Part shown: positions 8,364 through 17,450 of the stretch, one piece after another
How the letters are laid out: each line of letters opens with the position of its first letter
Numbering within the stretch: the stretch's first letter is position 1
Assembly: GCF_022603395.1 (NCBI RefSeq)
Contig: NZ_JAIBKA010000004.1
Location: 62,001 to 126,000, forward strand
Direction: 5' to 3'
Source: Desulfoferrobacter suflitae
GTDB lineage: Bacteria; Desulfobacterota; Syntrophobacteria; Syntrophobacterales; Syntrophobacteraceae
DNA length: 64,000 nucleotides
The notes under the pieces: generated by a model
Told to the model about the DNA's origin: nothing
Seen by the model: the letters and a program-made list of their open reading frames with translations, nothing else
Databases searched by the model: none
Made by a program: the position numbers and the translations under genes

Positions 8364-8690
8364 ATGGCAGAGAAGAAATATCCCGAATGGTTCACGACGC
8401 TCAAGGCAAAGCACAAGGAATTTATCGAAGCGGTCGAAGATCTTGGCAAGGCCGTGCGGCAGGCGGGTCCCATAGACGAGAAGCAGTCGCAGCTCATCCA
8501 GTTGGCTGCAGCTGCGGCCATTCGTTCAGAAGGGGCGGTGCACAGCCATGCAAAGAGGGCCTTGCGCGCCGGTGCAACGGCGGACGAAGTGTACCACGCC
8601 ATTATGCTGCTCACCAGTACCATCGGATTTCCCAACGTGTCCGCTGCCCTGAGCTGGGCAAGCGACGTGGTCAACCTTGCGCAGGAGTGA
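8364..8690 (+). CDS. carboxymuconolactone decarboxylase (AhpD-like fold) protein lacking the CxxC
   Basis: 108 residues from the ATG at 8364, which follows GAGGAGG; a longer frame from 8316 lacks a site. The helical CMD domain is recognisable (QLIQLAAAAAIRSEGAVHSH, then RALRAGATADEV). Peroxidase-type members have CxxC at the helix that here reads SEGAVHSH, so both cysteines are missing while the following His is kept. This argues against AhpD-type peroxidase activity. Stand-alone gene; substrate unknown. Confidence 0.8.
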   Translation: MAEKKYPEWFTTLKAKHKEFIEAVEDLGKAVRQAGPIDEKQSQLIQLAAAAAIRSEGAVHSHAKRALRAGATADEVYHAIMLLTSTIGFPNVSAALSWASDVVNLAQE

Positions 8691-8817
8691 TCCGTTGCCA
8701 GAACTGCCGCACGGGACAAAAGCGCACCGCCTCCTGGGAGAAGGGATGGGGTATGCCTCGCAACCGCTGTTCAGTCGTTGCTTCTGATTGGCTCAACGTG
8801 TAGCGGAAGGAGCTTCA

Positions 8818-10209
8818 ATGGGAGGACAAGGCATCCAAGGAGAACGCATCCAAGTGTTGAAGGATGGTCCGGTGAGGGCGGGAGAATATGTGCTCTACTG
8901 GATGCAGCAATCTCAGCGGGCTGAATTCAATCATGCCCTGGAACACGGCGTTGAGCTCGCCAATGAGCTGGACCTTCCTCTGGTCGTGGTATTCGGGCTG
9001 ATGGACAACTACCCCGAAGGCAACGCGCGCCATTACCGCTTTCTGCTGGAAGGGCTCAAGGATGTGCAGGAGAGCCTGGCGGCGCGCAGAATCAAGATGC
9101 TGGTGAAGCGCGGCAGTCCGGCGGAGGTTGCCGTGCTGGCCGGTGGAAAAGCTGCGCTGATTGTGTGTGATCGTGGTTACCTGCGCCATCAGAAGGCATG
9201 GCGCAGGGAGGTTGCTGATAGAGCCGAATGCCGCGTGGTGCAGGTTGAATCGGATGTGGTTGTACCGGTCGAGACGGTTTCGGGGAAGGCCGAATATGCT
9301 GCACGTACCATTCGCCCGAAGCTCGAGAAGCTGGTCGATCGGTTCCTGGTGGGTCTCGATGAACGCCCGTTGACCAGAAGCTCTTTGCACCTGGCATTTA
9401 CCGGTTTAAATCTGCAGGAAACCGATGTTTTGTTAAATGACCTGCGGCTGGATCGGTCAGTCGGTCCAGTGGATGCCATCTTTCAGGGGGGGACTGCTCA
9501 GGCCAAGAGACATCTGCAGACGTTCCTGCAGAAAAAACTTTCTCACTATTCCGAAAACCGCGGTCAACCCCAAACCGACTCCAATTCCTGTCTGAGCATG
9601 TACCTGCATTTTGGCCATATTTCGCCCGTTTACCTGGCCATGCAGGTGACAGAATGGGAACACGGCGGCGAGGGGAATCGTGCCGCCTTCCTGGAGGAGC
9701 TCATCGTGCGCCGGGAGCTGGCCTGCAACTTCGTTCATTATACCGGGGAATACGATTCATTCGCGAGCATCCCGGAATGGTGCCGCAAGACCCTTGGCGA
9801 ACATGCAGGTGACGAGCGCGAATTCCTCTACGGCAGGGAACAGTTGGAAAACGCCGCGACCCATGACACCTATTGGAATGCCGCCATGAAGGAAATGCGC
9901 ATCACCGGCTACATGCACAATCACATGCGCATGTACTGGGGCAAGAAGATTCTGGAATGGTGTGCCGATCCGGAACAGGCTTTCGAAGTCGCTCTGGCCC
10001 TCAACAACAAATACTTTCTGGATGGTCGCGATGCCAACTCGTATGCCGGTGTGGCATGGATTTTTGGGCTGCACGATCGGCCCTGGAAAGAACGCCCTGT
10101 TTTCGGTAAGGTGCGCTATATGTCCGCTGCCGGCTTAGAAAGGAAATGCGACATTGGCGCCTATGTCGGCAAGGTCGACGCGCTGGTGCGGGAATTCGGG
10201 AGTGACTGA
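8818..10209 (+). CDS. phr: class II deoxyribodipyrimidine photolyase
   Basis: 463 residues from the ATG at 8818 (AAGGAG 6 bp upstream). The N-terminal Rossmann-like half contains VCDRGYLRHQKAWRREV, a class II hallmark, and the FAD-binding half contains the typical motifs MKEMRITGYMHNHMRMYWGK, ALNNKYFLDGRDANSYAG and GLHDRPWKERPVFG. The enzyme repairs cyclobutane pyrimidine dimers using reduced FAD and blue light. Length matches class II enzymes (about 450-480). Its presence in a presumed anaerobe implies occasional light exposure. Confidence 0.93.
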   Translation: MGGQGIQGERIQVLKDGPVRAGEYVLYWMQQSQRAEFNHALEHGVELANELDLPLVVVFGLMDNYPEGNARHYRFLLEGLKDVQESLAARRIKMLVKRGSPAEVAVLAGGKAALIVCDRGYLRHQKAWRREVADRAECRVVQVESDVVVPVETVSGKAEYAARTIRPKLEKLVDRFLVGLDERPLTRSSLHLAFTGLNLQETDVLLNDLRLDRSVGPVDAIFQGGTAQAKRHLQTFLQKKLSHYSENRGQPQTDSNSCLSMYLHFGHISPVYLAMQVTEWEHGGEGNRAAFLEELIVRRELACNFVHYTGEYDSFASIPEWCRKTLGEHAGDEREFLYGREQLENAATHDTYWNAAMKEMRITGYMHNHMRMYWGKKILEWCADPEQAFEVALALNNKYFLDGRDANSYAGVAWIFGLHDRPWKERPVFGKVRYMSAAGLERKCDIGAYVGKVDALVREFGSD

Positions 10210-10246
10210 GCGCGATGCTCACTTTCAGTAACCGGATGCTGCAGTA

Positions 10247-11839
10247 GTGGTGGGTTTAAAATCATATGAAAGCTTCCTGGGCGAAGCCCGATTGACGGCA
10301 GAGGAGGTCCAAGCGCGCCAGTTGATGCGCAGCCGCAAAAAACGAGTGATGGTTGTCAGTGCGGCTCTTCTGGCTCTTTTTCTGGGCGCGCTGGATGCTC
10401 TGGTGGTAGGTGCCGCAATGCCCACCATCGTTTCAGAACTTGGCGGGCTGCACCTCTATAGTTGGGTCTTTTCCTCCTATCTTCTCACCCGAGCCATTTC
10501 TCTGCCTGTCTTCGGCAAGTTGTGCGATTTGCTGAGCAGCAGGAAGCTTTACCTGTTCGCCATATCGGTTTTTCTCGTCAGTTCGGTGCTGGCCGGGGCC
10601 GCCCACAGCATGACTCAACTGATTTTCTTTCGTGCCCTGCAAGGAATCGGGGCCGGAGGAAACTTCGCCCTTGCCTACATCGTGATTGCAGATCTTTCCG
10701 CACCGGTTCAGCGCGGCAAAATGATGGGCCTGGTCAGCTTTGTATGGGGTATCGCCAGCGTTTTGGGGCCGGCTCTGGGCGGGTTTATCGTGACCTATTT
10801 TTCATGGCGCTGGATTTTCTATATCAATGTTCCTTTGGGCGCCATGGCGCTGCTCGGTATAGGGCTCTACCTGACTGATCTGCGCGAAAAGAAACAAGAA
10901 GTCGCGATCGATTATCTGGGAGCGGCTGCTTTATCCGTGCTGGTGCTCACCCTGCTCGTTGTGTTCATGTTGGGCGGCCGGAGCTACGCCTGGATGTCTC
11001 CACAAATCTTGGGCATTCTTGTTGTTGCGGTCATCTCCGGTGTGCTGTTCTGGGCGGCGGAAGTCAGGGCCAGAGAGCCGATACTGGATTTGAAATTTTT
11101 CCGCATACGCGGCTTCAGTGTGGCCAATGGAGCGGCGTTTTTCAGCAGTTTCGCCATATTTTCCCTGTCGGCGTACATGCCCCTCTTCATCCAGGGGGCT
11201 TTGGGCAGGACCCCTGCTCAACTCGGCCTCGCCATGATTCCGTTAAGCCTTGGTTGGTCCGGCGGTGCGCTGGTCTGTGGACAACTGATCAATCGCGCCC
11301 GGGAAAAACCTTTCAGCCTGTTTGGAGCGATCCTTCTGATGACCGGGGCGGGTATTCCTCTCATTTTTGCAGCCACGACTCCCCTGTGGGTTTGTTCCAT
11401 TGTGCTGGCGATTGCCGGGCTCGGCATGGGATTTGTCTCCCTTGGAACCCTGCTGATGGTGCAAAACAGTCTGAAAGTATCGGACCTGGGAGTTGCAACC
11501 TCTTCACATCAATTCAGTAGGACATTGGGCGGCACTATAGGCATTGGTGTTGCCGGGAGCCTCGTGTCGACGTCGCTCGCCGAGGGGATGGCGGTGCTGG
11601 GGGCCGGGGGTCAAGGTGCTGCCTTGCTTCAGTCCCTTCCGAGAGACTTCGCCGAGAATATCCAGAGTCTTTTTCAGCCGCACATCCAGGCCTTGATGTC
11701 GGAGGAATTGCAGGGGGCCTTCCGGCAGGCGATCGCACAGGGGGTAGAGCCTGTTTTTCTGGCCGCACTGGCGGCATCGGGAGTGAGCTTGCTGTTTTCC
11801 TGCCTGCTTCCGCAGGTCAAAAGATCATCCCATTCATGA
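10247..11839 (+). CDS. MFS drug/solute exporter, DHA2 (14-TM) family
   Basis: 530 residues with about 14 hydrophobic segments, as in EmrB/QacA-type exporters. The first helix holds ALFLGALDALVVGAAMPTI, matching the family's D-x-x-V-V-x-x-A-x-P-x-I, and the loop after TM2 carries GKLCDLLSSRKLY (motif A variant). Proton-driven export across the inner membrane is expected; the substrate cannot be told. No periplasmic adaptor gene is nearby. The start is uncertain: the GTG at 10247 has a weak site, and an ATG at 10325 would still precede the first helix. Confidence 0.85.
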   Translation: MVGLKSYESFLGEARLTAEEVQARQLMRSRKKRVMVVSAALLALFLGALDALVVGAAMPTIVSELGGLHLYSWVFSSYLLTRAISLPVFGKLCDLLSSRKLYLFAISVFLVSSVLAGAAHSMTQLIFFRALQGIGAGGNFALAYIVIADLSAPVQRGKMMGLVSFVWGIASVLGPALGGFIVTYFSWRWIFYINVPLGAMALLGIGLYLTDLREKKQEVAIDYLGAAALSVLVLTLLVVFMLGGRSYAWMSPQILGILVVAVISGVLFWAAEVRAREPILDLKFFRIRGFSVANGAAFFSSFAIFSLSAYMPLFIQGALGRTPAQLGLAMIPLSLGWSGGALVCGQLINRAREKPFSLFGAILLMTGAGIPLIFAATTPLWVCSIVLAIAGLGMGFVSLGTLLMVQNSLKVSDLGVATSSHQFSRTLGGTIGIGVAGSLVSTSLAEGMAVLGAGGQGAALLQSLPRDFAENIQSLFQPHIQALMSEELQGAFRQAIAQGVEPVFLAALAASGVSLLFSCLLPQVKRSSHS

Positions 11840-11905
11840 CGCAGATCGTCCTTCCCCGCAGCGCATTCCACCCGCCGGTGGCTCATGCCCGCCGGCCGGC
11901 GTCTT

Positions 11906-14296
11906 TCAGGTGGGTGCCGGCCACACGCAGGTGATGGTCGTTCCCCGCTCAGGGGCCGATTCGATAAGGAATGATCCCCCGGCGAGCTCGGTGCGTTCTT
12001 TCATGCTCACGAGTCCCAGGCTGTGCTTGAGTTTCCGTTGCGAGAGCACCTCCTGCAGGTCAAATCCACAGCCATTGTCCCTAATGCTCAGCTCGATCTT
12101 GTTGTCCTCTTTGCGCAACGAAATGTCCGCCAGATCTGCACGGCTATGCTTGGCAATATTATTGAGAGCTTCCTGCAAAATTCTGTAGACGACGATCTTC
12201 AAGGTGTCTGGAATTTCTTCTTCGCTAATATCGACGCGTTTTTCCACGCGGATTGCGGCATGCATCTCGTGGAATTCCTGGCATGCCCAGGAGAGGGTTG
12301 CCAGAATGCCCAGGTTGTCGAGCATAGAAGGGCGCAGACCGGTATAAACCCTGCGCACTTCCTCGATGGCTTCCTGTACCATGGCGACGATGGACTCGAA
12401 CGATTCACGGGTGTCCTCATGGCGGTCACAGTTTATGCGCCGCAGGCCGGCCCGCAAGTTGATCTTTATGGTGGCCAACAACTGAATGATGCTGTCGTGC
12501 AGATCCCGGGCTATCCTCTGGCGTTCCTGTTCCTGGGCTTTTAGAATCTGTGCGGACAGGTATCTCATTTGCTTCTCCGACTCGAGCAACGCCTCTTCGA
12601 CCTTCTTGCGCTCGGTGATGTCTCTGCCCACCGCCTGCACTTCTATGACGTTGCCCGCTTCATCGAGTATGGCTCGATCGGTCCACTGCTGCCAGCGAAT
12701 TTCACCCGAGGAAGAATACACCCGATGTTCGATGGTGGCGACCTGGTTCTCGCAGCTCAGGTTCTCCAGGTGCTTTTTGAACCGTTCTTGATCTTCCGCC
12801 GGGACATGATGCCAAAAATTGTTGCCGATCAATTGCGCTGCGGCTTCGCCGAAGTATCGGCAGTAGGCGTCGTTTACAAAGGTGAGCACCCCGTCGGGTG
12901 TGAAGCGTGATATCAGTTCCGTTTGATCTTCGACAATCGCCTTGTAGCGGGCCTCACTGTGTCTAAGAGCCTGCTCGGAGCATCTTTGGTCGGTCACGTC
13001 TTCGGCGATGCAGAGGCCGCACAAGAAATCGCCGTTTTCCGATGTGATCGGGCTGAATATGGTTCTGATGAGGGACGACCCGTTTCCCGTTGGCGGCGTA
13101 TAGGTTCCTTCAAAACAGCCCGTCTGCCCCTTCAGGGATGTCCGCACAACTTGCTTTAGTGCATCGTCCTGCACCGATTCTATCAAATTGACGCCGATTA
13201 CCGTATCCCTTTCTTGCCCGAGGATTTCCAGGAATTTATCGTTGCAGGCGACAACGATCCCATCTTGATTAAATTGCATGATCCCCACCGGCGAGTGATT
13301 AAAAATCATGCGGTAAAGCTGCTCGCTTTGCTTCAGCATTTCTTCCATTTGTTTGAGCTCGGTGATGTCGATGAGGATCCCTCTGAGCCCGACGGCCAGG
13401 CCCGCTCGACAGAGCGGGGCCACTTCCAGGAGCACCGGGAATGTGCTGCCATCCTTGCGCACGGCATGACAGTCGGTGCTGCCCACGCCTTCTCCCAACA
13501 ACAGCCGGCGCATCGCCTCGCTGATTTGCTCGCGCTGTTTGGAATCAAACATGTCGCAGACGTTCAACCCGTTACGAAGATCTGCTTGGGTGTAACCAAA
13601 ATGCTGCAGGGCACTCTTATTGACAAAAGTGAGTCGACCTTCCAGATCGGTTTCAAAAACCGGCTGCGGCAGTAAATCGGCCAATTCTTTATATCTGTTC
13701 TCGCTCTCACGCAGTTTGGCCTGGGACTTTTCACGCTGAATCGCTGCGCCGATAAGATTGGCCGCCGTCTTGAGGGTGTCAACCTCGATGTTTGACCAGC
13801 CGCGTTCCACCGCGCACTCGTCGAAACCGATGAACCCCCATAGATTCTCTTCAACCAGTATCGGTACGGTGACAATGGATCTTATTCGCTGGGAGAGCAA
13901 AATTTGCTTTTCATCTTCCGGGAACTCCTTTACCAGCCCTCGAATAGACTGTCCCTGGCGCATCAATTCCAGCCATCTGGCTGTCTGCCGGTCCTGCAAA
14001 TGGACACCCTCAGTGCATGGTTCCTGGCTGGGGAAGACAATTTCGTGCACAATCGGGTGGTGGGGTTGTTCGCTTGAAAGCGGCGCGTCCGGATCGGTCT
14101 CGGTTTGCAAAATATAAATTCTGCTGACCTGGGCGGCACGCCCGAGTCTTTCAAGTATCTCGGGCAGGTTGGCATGCCAGGGCTCGGTTTTCAGAAACCG
14201 TTCGGCCGCAAAACTAATGGCTTCCAGGATAGCTTCGCGGCGCTTCTGCACCTGGTCGCTCTCGGTTGTGCCCGAATTATCATGTGGCAAATTCAT
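11906..14296 (-). CDS. soluble sensor histidine kinase (GAF-PAS-PAS-PAS-HisKA_3-HATPase)
   Basis: 796 residues and no transmembrane helix. An N-terminal GAF domain (about 20-190) is followed by three PAS repeats (about 205-325, 330-450, 455-580), a NarL-type dimerisation domain with phospho-acceptor His600 in RIARDLHDSIIQLLATIK, and an HATPase_c domain (DNGCGFDL, then SLGLVSMKER). It should autophosphorylate in response to a cytosolic signal and pass phosphate to a LuxR/NarL regulator, but no regulator gene lies nearby. Its start follows the stop of the preceding small gene by only 5 bp, so it is the last gene of a minus-strand operon. Confidence 0.9.
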   Translation of the reverse strand: MNLPHDNSGTTESDQVQKRREAILEAISFAAERFLKTEPWHANLPEILERLGRAAQVSRIYILQTETDPDAPLSSEQPHHPIVHEIVFPSQEPCTEGVHLQDRQTARWLELMRQGQSIRGLVKEFPEDEKQILLSQRIRSIVTVPILVEENLWGFIGFDECAVERGWSNIEVDTLKTAANLIGAAIQREKSQAKLRESENRYKELADLLPQPVFETDLEGRLTFVNKSALQHFGYTQADLRNGLNVCDMFDSKQREQISEAMRRLLLGEGVGSTDCHAVRKDGSTFPVLLEVAPLCRAGLAVGLRGILIDITELKQMEEMLKQSEQLYRMIFNHSPVGIMQFNQDGIVVACNDKFLEILGQERDTVIGVNLIESVQDDALKQVVRTSLKGQTGCFEGTYTPPTGNGSSLIRTIFSPITSENGDFLCGLCIAEDVTDQRCSEQALRHSEARYKAIVEDQTELISRFTPDGVLTFVNDAYCRYFGEAAAQLIGNNFWHHVPAEDQERFKKHLENLSCENQVATIEHRVYSSSGEIRWQQWTDRAILDEAGNVIEVQAVGRDITERKKVEEALLESEKQMRYLSAQILKAQEQERQRIARDLHDSIIQLLATIKINLRAGLRRINCDRHEDTRESFESIVAMVQEAIEEVRRVYTGLRPSMLDNLGILATLSWACQEFHEMHAAIRVEKRVDISEEEIPDTLKIVVYRILQEALNNIAKHSRADLADISLRKEDNKIELSIRDNGCGFDLQEVLSQRKLKHSLGLVSMKERTELAGGSFLIESAPERGTTITCVWPAPT

Positions 14297-14301
14297 TTGT
14301 A

Positions 14302-14664
14302 TCAGCTGTAGAGAGCATTCTTGAGCCAGTTGGCCAGTTCGTCAGTGATGGCATAGACGCCCACTCCGGGCTTTTTCCCTCCCTGGTATATGGCCGCCTG
14401 GATCAACTCCTGGGGCGCATCAATGGCCGCGATTTCCTGCATTCCTTCAACGTCTCTTCGTACCAGGGTCACCCGCAACGGCTTTTCCCAGTCATATATG
14501 ACAAAATAATAGGATATTTGACCGTCATAGCGCACGAATTCGCCTTTTCTGGACCATCCCGTTCCCCATTCCAAATAGGTCTCCACTGCTTTCTCGGGTG
14601 TCATGTCCCAGTCCAGCTGATCAATGACTTCCCGGTGGCGTTTCAACTCTTGCAGATCCCACAC
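14302..14664 (-). CDS. DVU0772-like small protein
   Basis: 120 residues from a GTG at 14664 that sits 8 bp after GAGGAGG; an upstream TTG at 14709 has no site. The stretch HREVIDQLDWDMTPEKAV, a downstream YLEWG and a FVIYDWEKP motif resemble the conserved Desulfobacterota family known from Desulfovibrio DVU0772, recalled rather than searched. No function is known. The sensor kinase begins 5 bp after its stop, so the two are probably coupled. Confidence 0.7.
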   Translation of the reverse strand: MWDLQELKRHREVIDQLDWDMTPEKAVETYLEWGTGWSRKGEFVRYDGQISYYFVIYDWEKPLRVTLVRRDVEGMQEIAAIDAPQELIQAAIYQGGKKPGVGVYAITDELANWLKNALYS

Positions 14665-14720
14665 AGCTGCGGCCTCCTCTGGCTTTCCGGTAGCGATAAT
14701 CGCTGCCAAGCATCTCCGAG

Positions 14721-15305
14721 TTACGCTTGCTCCATCACTTTTCCTATTTCTCTGAGCATTTGCTCCAGTTGGCCGCGTTCAAAATGAAGGGTGACTCTGC
14801 CTCCACCGGGGTGGGCAAAATGTAAAACAAACCGGTCATCCTGCTTTTCGATCGACCACTTCTTCCCCTGCGGCAGGTTGACCGATTCACTGAGCCACTC
14901 GTCAGCGCGAAATTCTGCGATTTGAATGAGCACGCCAAAGGCGTCCCTGGGATGGATGAACAACTCCTTCCACTTGTCACCATGTTCTTTGTGGCCGAAA
15001 TAAGGGATGCCCAGACGTTGCAGGGACTCCATGGCCGCGGCCAGGCTTGGCGTCTGCAGGGTGATGTGGTGCACTCCACCCTGGCCGCTGCGTCTGAGAA
15101 AGTTGTCAAGGAAGCTCCCTTCACGGGTCGGCGTCAAAATCTCGAGTCGGCTGAGATCCCCAAGGGAAAAAATCCTCCAGAAAAACTTGAGCTCTTCGTC
15201 ACCACCTTCACTTCCAGGTATCGCTCCCAGGACGGATCGAAAAAACTTTTCCGCCCCTTCGAAATCTCTTACGGCCAACGCAACATGGTCGATCCTTGAA
15301 ATCAT
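14721..15305 (-). CDS. VOC (glyoxalase/methylmalonyl-CoA epimerase-like) protein
   Basis: 194 residues from the ATG at 15305. The first half is a VOC fold: IDHVALAVRDFEGAEKFF supplies the first metal His, GGVHHITLQT the second, and LIQIAEF near residue 130 the Glu, a layout close to methylmalonyl-CoA epimerase. The C-terminal 50 residues (WSIEKQDDRFVLHF onward) are an added strand-rich segment not seen in the 130-150 residue epimerases. A propionate-pathway role is possible but no mutase gene is adjacent. Confidence 0.75.
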   Translation of the reverse strand: MISRIDHVALAVRDFEGAEKFFRSVLGAIPGSEGGDEELKFFWRIFSLGDLSRLEILTPTREGSFLDNFLRRSGQGGVHHITLQTPSLAAAMESLQRLGIPYFGHKEHGDKWKELFIHPRDAFGVLIQIAEFRADEWLSESVNLPQGKKWSIEKQDDRFVLHFAHPGGGRVTLHFERGQLEQMLREIGKVMEQA

Positions 15306-15396
15306 GATTTTCCCCACTCCCTTTCAATTTCTGCCCCGGCATGGCCAGCGAAGCTGTTGACTGACGGTCGGTGCAACCAAGAATGACCTGCATGAC

Positions 15397-15684
15397 TCAC
15401 TCATAATCAAGCTTGAGACCAACCTCGGTGACCAGCACAACATGGGTCGGAAGTTCGCGCAGATGTTCCGCAAGGGTAAATTTGCGCAGCCTGTCGGCAA
15501 TTGAAGCTGCATCATGTTGGGCTAGAAAGCTCTCGAAGACCTCGGTTTGAAAGGATGATTTTTCGTCCGTGATGCGAAAGAAATGGGTCTGGTTTGCGGC
15601 AACAGGCCAATCCTCGATGTTGGATTGTGGGAATTCCGCTCGCAAGTAGTCAACCACCGCCTGTACTTTATTCTTGTCAGCCAT
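15397..15684 (-). CDS. hypothetical protein
   Basis: 95 residues from the ATG at 15684 (GGGGAG upstream; the longer frame to 15747 lacks a site). Mixed alpha/beta, acidic, without signal peptide or TM helix. It is 91 bp upstream of the VOC gene on the same strand and may head the operon that ends in the GAF/PAS kinase. No family recognised. Confidence 0.6.
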   Translation of the reverse strand: MADKNKVQAVVDYLRAEFPQSNIEDWPVAANQTHFFRITDEKSSFQTEVFESFLAQHDAASIADRLRKFTLAEHLRELPTHVVLVTEVGLKLDYE

Positions 15685-15922
15685 TTCGACTCCCCGGCAA
15701 AAGAAAATCATTACGCCACCGTTCAGGGCCCTATCAGTAAACTCCAATATATGCTAAGTTATGGCTGTTGATAACAAAAATCGTTGGTTGTTGCAAATGG
15801 GATGCGTTATAGGAGTTCAGGGTGACGACCGAGGTTTCCCTTGGTGAAAATGGAGGGGGTGGATGCCCCAGGTGGTTCTGCCGGATGTGCGATTCGATTC
15901 CGTTGTCAGCTGGAGAGGTTCA

Positions 15923-16897
15923 ATGAAAAGACTGCTGGTGCGCCTGCGCCGATGGCGAGTTCTCAAGAGGTTGGTACTTTCAATGGCCTGCCTGTTTGCT
16001 TCCTGCGCTTTTTGCTGGGCGGACGGCGGGTCTGCGAGCCGCTACTTATACGGCGGCGACGGCCGCATCAACCTGCTCAATCCCAAGAATGGAGCAACCT
16101 TTGATGGCAGTTATCGGGCTGCCGGCGGCGCCTATGATGAAGAGGCACTCAAGGCGATTCAAGGCGTTTTTGGAGCTCCTTATGGAGAGCCGCTCTCGAG
16201 GATCTCCTTGAGGCTCATTGAGTTTATCGACTTCCTGCAGGACCGACTTGAGCCGGGCGCTAGGATACAAATCGTATCGGGCTGGAGGAGCCCGCAATAC
16301 AACACGAAGCTGCGCAGCAAAGGCAGGCTGGCCGCCAAGGCGAGTCTCCATCAGTATGGCATGGCCGCTGATATCAAAATCGGCAAAGTACCGTCCGAGC
16401 GGGTGTGGAATTATGTCAAGGATCTCGGGTTTGGGGGTACCGGCTACTATCACGGGCAACTGGTTCACGTGGATGTGGGACCTGCGCGCTCCTGGGATGA
16501 AACCACCTCGGGGGTGGGCACCGATATCTCAAAAGACAACAAATTGATCGGCCTGATCACCGATTTTGACCGCTATCGACCGGGCGACGTCGTGACACTG
16601 CGATTCATCCGCATGACCGCGTTTCCCATTGGAGTGCAGAGAGAATTCGTGCTCAACCGCGTTGACCGCGACGGCAGCATGCAATGGGTCACTGATTTCA
16701 AGCCGTCCTTTGCCCGCCAAACCGATGGCGACTGCCCCGAGTTTGCTGACATCGGCGAGATGCTGGGAATTCAATACCAGCTTCCAGAAACCATTCCCCC
16801 CGGCCGATACAAGATCAACGCAGCTTTCTGCAACAGACTGTGGGACGCTATGCCGGGGGAAATCTCCACGCCGGAATTTGAGATCGTGCGGCCATGA
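15923..16897 (+). CDS. secreted DUF882/M15-type zinc peptidase
   Basis: 324 residues from the ATG at 15923, preceded by GGAGAGG. After a basic N-terminus comes a hydrophobic signal (LVLSMACLFASCAFCWA). The catalytic region shows SGWRSPQYNTKLR, then SLHQYGMAADI and LVHVDVG, giving the H-x6-D plus H-x-D zinc layout of YcbK/MepK-type murein endopeptidases. The last 120 residues form a separate beta-rich domain (IRMTAFPIGVQREFVLNRV) that is not part of the peptidase. It probably trims peptidoglycan in the periplasm. It stands alone, divergent from the 15.7-kb operon. Confidence 0.8.
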   Translation: MKRLLVRLRRWRVLKRLVLSMACLFASCAFCWADGGSASRYLYGGDGRINLLNPKNGATFDGSYRAAGGAYDEEALKAIQGVFGAPYGEPLSRISLRLIEFIDFLQDRLEPGARIQIVSGWRSPQYNTKLRSKGRLAAKASLHQYGMAADIKIGKVPSERVWNYVKDLGFGGTGYYHGQLVHVDVGPARSWDETTSGVGTDISKDNKLIGLITDFDRYRPGDVVTLRFIRMTAFPIGVQREFVLNRVDRDGSMQWVTDFKPSFARQTDGDCPEFADIGEMLGIQYQLPETIPPGRYKINAAFCNRLWDAMPGEISTPEFEIVRP

Positions 16898-17242
16898 CGC
16901 GCGGCATCGCTGCCCGCAAACGGGGCAGCTGTCTGGAAGGGCGCACCATACAAGCGCGCAACATAGCGTCCCCTTACATCACGCAAGATGAAACCAGCGT
17001 TGACGGAGGGGCAGCTCAACAACTTAAAGAAGCACTACAGCGATAAGAACGATTTTAACCGTTTGAAGAATTGGGAACCGCCAGATTTCGGTGAATAATG
17101 TCGAGGCCGAACGCAGCAATCAACCGGATGCGCAGTCTTTGGCTTGTCAAGCTCAGAGGCTTGTTGTCGCCTCAGCACCAATCCGGGCGCACCGGTTATC
17201 GCCGATATTGAGCCGTTCAGTCCGTTTTGGTGGAGAAGGAAT
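16898..17242. other. intergenic stretch between the peptidase and the hicA remnant
   Basis: A GC-rich hairpin follows the peptidase gene (GCTGCCC at 16909-16915 pairs with GGGCAGC at 16923-16929). A 36-codon frame at 16988-17098 (starts MKPALTEGQLNN, ends EPPDFGE) has no clear ribosome site and no known relative; it may be the tail of a decayed gene. The composition here is patchier than in the flanking genes, which fits a site of past insertion or deletion. Confidence 0.4.
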
Positions 17243-17368
17243 GTGAAGTTCTCAGAACTGGTTAAATTGTTGGAAGAGGCGGGATTCCCGATAGTCAAAG
17301 AAAAGGGATCGATCCGGTATTATGGGAAGTCCGGGTGGGATAAACTCATCCAGCAACCTTGCGGATAA
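17243..17368 (+). pseudogene. truncated hicA toxin remnant
   Basis: A GTG start 2 bases after AGAAGGA opens a 41-residue frame, MKFSELVKLLEEAGFPIVKE, followed by a GSIRYYGKSGWDKLI stretch. This matches the N-terminal two thirds of HicA-type mRNA interferases (double-stranded RNA-binding fold); the family usually continues for 20-25 residues after this point. Here it ends after QQPCG, and no hicB antitoxin follows. The position often taken by the catalytic His in GSHR is Ile, as in one HicA subgroup. Best read as a decayed toxin gene. Confidence 0.5.
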
Positions 17369-17450
17369 ACCGAACACCACCTCGGTTTGGTGCGACAATG
17401 ACCGTATTCGGAAGCTCGGGAGCGGGGCGGAGGGAGCGGCCGAGTGGAAA

